NCBI GenBank assembly: GCA_944387745.1
Contig: CALXGD010000123.1
Coordinates: 1 to 7,037, forward strand
Length of the DNA stretch: 7,037 nucleotides
Direction of reading: 5' to 3'
From: an uncultured Oscillospiraceae bacterium
Lineage (GTDB): Bacteria; Bacillota_A; Clostridia; Oscillospirales; Oscillospiraceae
In this document: positions 6,407 through 7,037 of the stretch, one piece after another
Layout of the letters: each line of letters starts with the position of its first letter
Numbering within the stretch: the stretch's first letter is position 1
Notes under the pieces: model-generated
Told to the model about the DNA's origin: nothing
The model's database searches: none
Seen by the model: only the letters and a program-made list of their open reading frames with translations
Position numbers and translations under genes: made by a program

Positions 6407-6435
6407 ATTATTGCACAAGTTTCTTCGCTTGTCAA
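6407..6435 (-). promoter_or_regulatory. Strong sigma-A promoter of the zinc-finger/81-aa operon
   Basis: The minus strand has a consensus -35 TTGACA (6430-6435), an exact 17-base spacer and a -10 AATAAT (6407-6412, 5 of 6 match) preceded by TGC, which makes it an extended -10. Transcription would begin near 6400, just before AGGAGGGG. This is one of the best promoters in the window. Confidence 0.85.
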
Positions 6436-6459
6436 TAATAATATACAGTTAATGATAAT
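6429..6459 (+). promoter_or_regulatory. Candidate promoter of the XRE regulator gene
   Basis: The plus strand has TTGTCA (6429-6434, 5 of 6) and GATAAT (6454-6459, 5 of 6) with a long 19-base spacer. Its -35 is the complement of the divergent TTGACA box, so the two promoters would share one -35 site. Other AT-rich -10-like words nearby (TATTAT 6461-6466, TAAAAT 6481-6486) are alternatives, so the exact promoter is uncertain. Confidence 0.35.
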
Positions 6460-6469
6460 TTATTATCAT
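6452..6469. promoter_or_regulatory. Palindrome, likely operator of the XRE regulator
   Basis: A perfect inverted repeat with 7-base arms and a 4-base spacer, ATGATAA-TTTA-TTATCAT. It lies 38 bases before the regulator start, across its candidate -10, and upstream of the divergent zinc-finger promoter. Size and position suit a dimeric HTH repressor controlling its own gene. AT-rich palindromes can also arise by chance, so binding is inferred. Confidence 0.5.
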
Positions 6470-6506
6470 ATATTGCTAGGTAAAATGAACGCAAGGAGTG
6501 ATTACA

Positions 6507-6803
6507 ATGATAGGAGATACCATTCGCTCTTTGCGTGAAAAAACTGGATACTCTCAATCAGAATTGGCACGGCGGCTTTCAGTAACTCGCTCTTCCGTCA
6601 ACGCGTGGGAAAGTGGTCTCTCTGCTCCTACTGCGGTGTATATTATTGAATTAGCAAAAATTTTTCATGTCACATCTGATTATATTCTTGGTTTGGACAC
6701 TTCAAGCCAATTGAATCTATCTGGTTTTAATGAGCGTGAAGTTAAAATTTTATACAGCTTAGCAGATTATTTCAGCAGTAAAAAAGATAACCAAAATGAA
6801 TAG
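6507..6803 (+). CDS. XRE-family HTH transcriptional regulator (98 aa)
   Basis: The product is a Cro/cI-type DNA-binding protein. Residues 5-62 form the five-helix HTH domain: IRSLREKTGYSQSELARRLSVT gives helices 1-2, SSVNAWESG (29-37) is the recognition-helix region, and PTAVYIIELAKIFHVTSDYILGL (41-63) gives the last helices. The tail, about 70-93 (LSGFNEREVKILYSLADYF), looks like the short dimerisation helix common in phage- and element-borne repressors. The start is placed at ATG 6507, since AAGGAG (6493-6498) lies 8 bases upstream; a GTG at 6498 in the same frame overlaps that site and is unlikely. It is divergent from the zinc-finger operon, shares its regulatory region, and probably represses itself and perhaps that operon. 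The gene is AT-rich compared with the flanks, consistent with transfer. It ends in the hairpin 6802-6845. Confidence 0.92.
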   Translation: MIGDTIRSLREKTGYSQSELARRLSVTRSSVNAWESGLSAPTAVYIIELAKIFHVTSDYILGLDTSSQLNLSGFNEREVKILYSLADYFSSKKDNQNE

Positions 6804-6845
6804 AGAAGAGGCTCTCTGCAATTTAACGGAGAGCCTCTTCTCTTT
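6802..6845. terminator. Intrinsic terminator between the XRE gene and the malic enzyme gene
   Basis: A perfect 15-bp stem (6802-6816 with 6829-6843), extendable by a T:G and a G:C pair, closes an A/T-rich loop. On the plus strand it runs into TTTG, a short U-tract. The stem starts inside the TAG stop codon of the XRE gene. The same hairpin could end minus-strand transcription from the malic enzyme side, with TATTCATTTT after it. Confidence 0.82.
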
Positions 6846-6895
6846 GTAATTATTTCACAATATTAAACTCTCGCCACGCCGGTACGCCGGGCGGC

Positions 6896-7037
6896 CTAGG
6901 CCACGGCCTGGGCCACGGCGGGTCCCACCCGCTGGTCAAAGGCGGCGGGGATGATGTAGTCCTCGTTGAGCTCCTGGTCGGAGATCAGGTCGGCCAGAGC
7001 CTGAGCGGCGGCCATCTTCATCTCCTCGTTGATGTCG
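6896..7037 (-). CDS. Malic enzyme (oxaloacetate-decarboxylating), C-terminal fragment with early amber stop
   Basis: The minus frame entering from the right edge encodes 46 residues ending in AQAVA and then TAG (6896-6898). INEEMKMAAAQALADLISDQ and ELNEDYIIPAAFDQRVGPAVA match the C-terminus of bacterial NAD(P)-dependent malic enzymes, which convert malate to pyruvate and CO2. Only this tail is in view; catalytic and nucleotide-binding parts lie outside. After the TAG the frame continues with AARRTGVARV and then TAA (6863-6865), just what the family usually has after a VAEAA-type helix. A single GAG-to-TAG change would explain this. The protein is therefore about 11 residues short unless the codon is read through or the base is an error. 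The lost residues are peripheral, so activity may remain. Its base composition matches the GC-rich housekeeping genes, not the neighbouring islet. Confidence 0.82.
   Translation of the reverse strand, partial: DINEEMKMAAAQALADLISDQELNEDYIIPAAFDQRVGPAVAQAVA

Larger units (their letters stand above)
5900..6860. other. AT-rich accessory islet (zinc finger, 81-aa protein, XRE regulator)
   Basis: Between the T-box promoter and the malic enzyme gene the composition drops sharply. By hand count, 6381-6500 has 34 G/C in 120 bases, while the flanking genes are clearly GC-rich with a strong C/G third-position bias. Codon use in all three small genes follows the AT-rich pattern. No integrase, transposase or clear flanking direct repeat was found, so the mode of entry is unknown. 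It may be a remnant or cargo of a phage or integrative element. Confidence 0.6.

Noticed and set aside
6000..6452. Plus-strand open frame of 150 codons across the zinc-finger and 81-aa genes
   Set aside because: It lies antisense to two genes with good ribosome binding sites and a strong promoter, has no ribosome binding site of its own, and gives a Leu/Phe/Ser-rich sequence typical of an antisense frame.
6498..6506. GTG at 6498 as the start of the XRE regulator
   Set aside because: It overlaps the AAGGAG site that is ideally placed for the ATG at 6507.
5880..6865. Direct repeats flanking the AT-rich islet as insertion or attachment sites
   Set aside because: Comparing the two edges by eye gave no convincing repeat, so no boundary or att site is claimed.

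Overview
The window looks like chromosome of a GC-rich Gram-positive anaerobe in the Clostridia, probably Oscillospirales (Flavonifractor, Lawsonibacter or Oscillibacter type). That assignment is an inference. It rests on the T-box leader (a Firmicutes/Actinobacteria device), strong AGGAGG-type ribosome binding sites, protein sequence style, and a C-rich intergenic hairpin repeat of a type I remember from that group. No search was run.

Layout. (1) 1-1992, plus strand: the end of asd, then dapA and dapB. This is a tightly packed lysine/diaminopimelate cluster making aspartate semialdehyde, then HTPA, then tetrahydrodipicolinate. It ends at an 18-bp hairpin terminator (2012-2050) shared with the convergent neighbour. 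(2) 2063-5899, minus strand, read from right to left: a promoter (5871-5899), a full T-box leader (about 5586-5864), an EamA/DMT-family transporter, a C/G-rich hairpin repeat, tyrosyl-tRNA synthetase (tyrS), and an AI-2E/PerM-family membrane protein that appears to have its own promoter. The T-box senses an uncharged tRNA and probably controls the transporter and tyrS together. (3) 5900-6860: a markedly AT-rich islet. It holds a 65-aa protein with eight cysteines in a cross-brace zinc-finger pattern, an 81-aa charged helical protein in the same minus-strand operon, and a divergent XRE-family repressor. Their shared intergenic region has overlapping -35 boxes and a perfect palindrome. This islet looks acquired and is the least explained part of the window. 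(4) 6896-7037, minus strand: the C-terminal end of a malic enzyme. Its frame is cut by an amber codon, but the family-like tail continues in frame for ten more codons.

The most notable points are the T-box in front of a transporter and tyrS with an ambiguous specifier codon, the small zinc-finger/XRE islet, and the apparent late nonsense codon in the malic enzyme. I see no tRNA or rRNA genes, CRISPR arrays, transposase or integrase genes.
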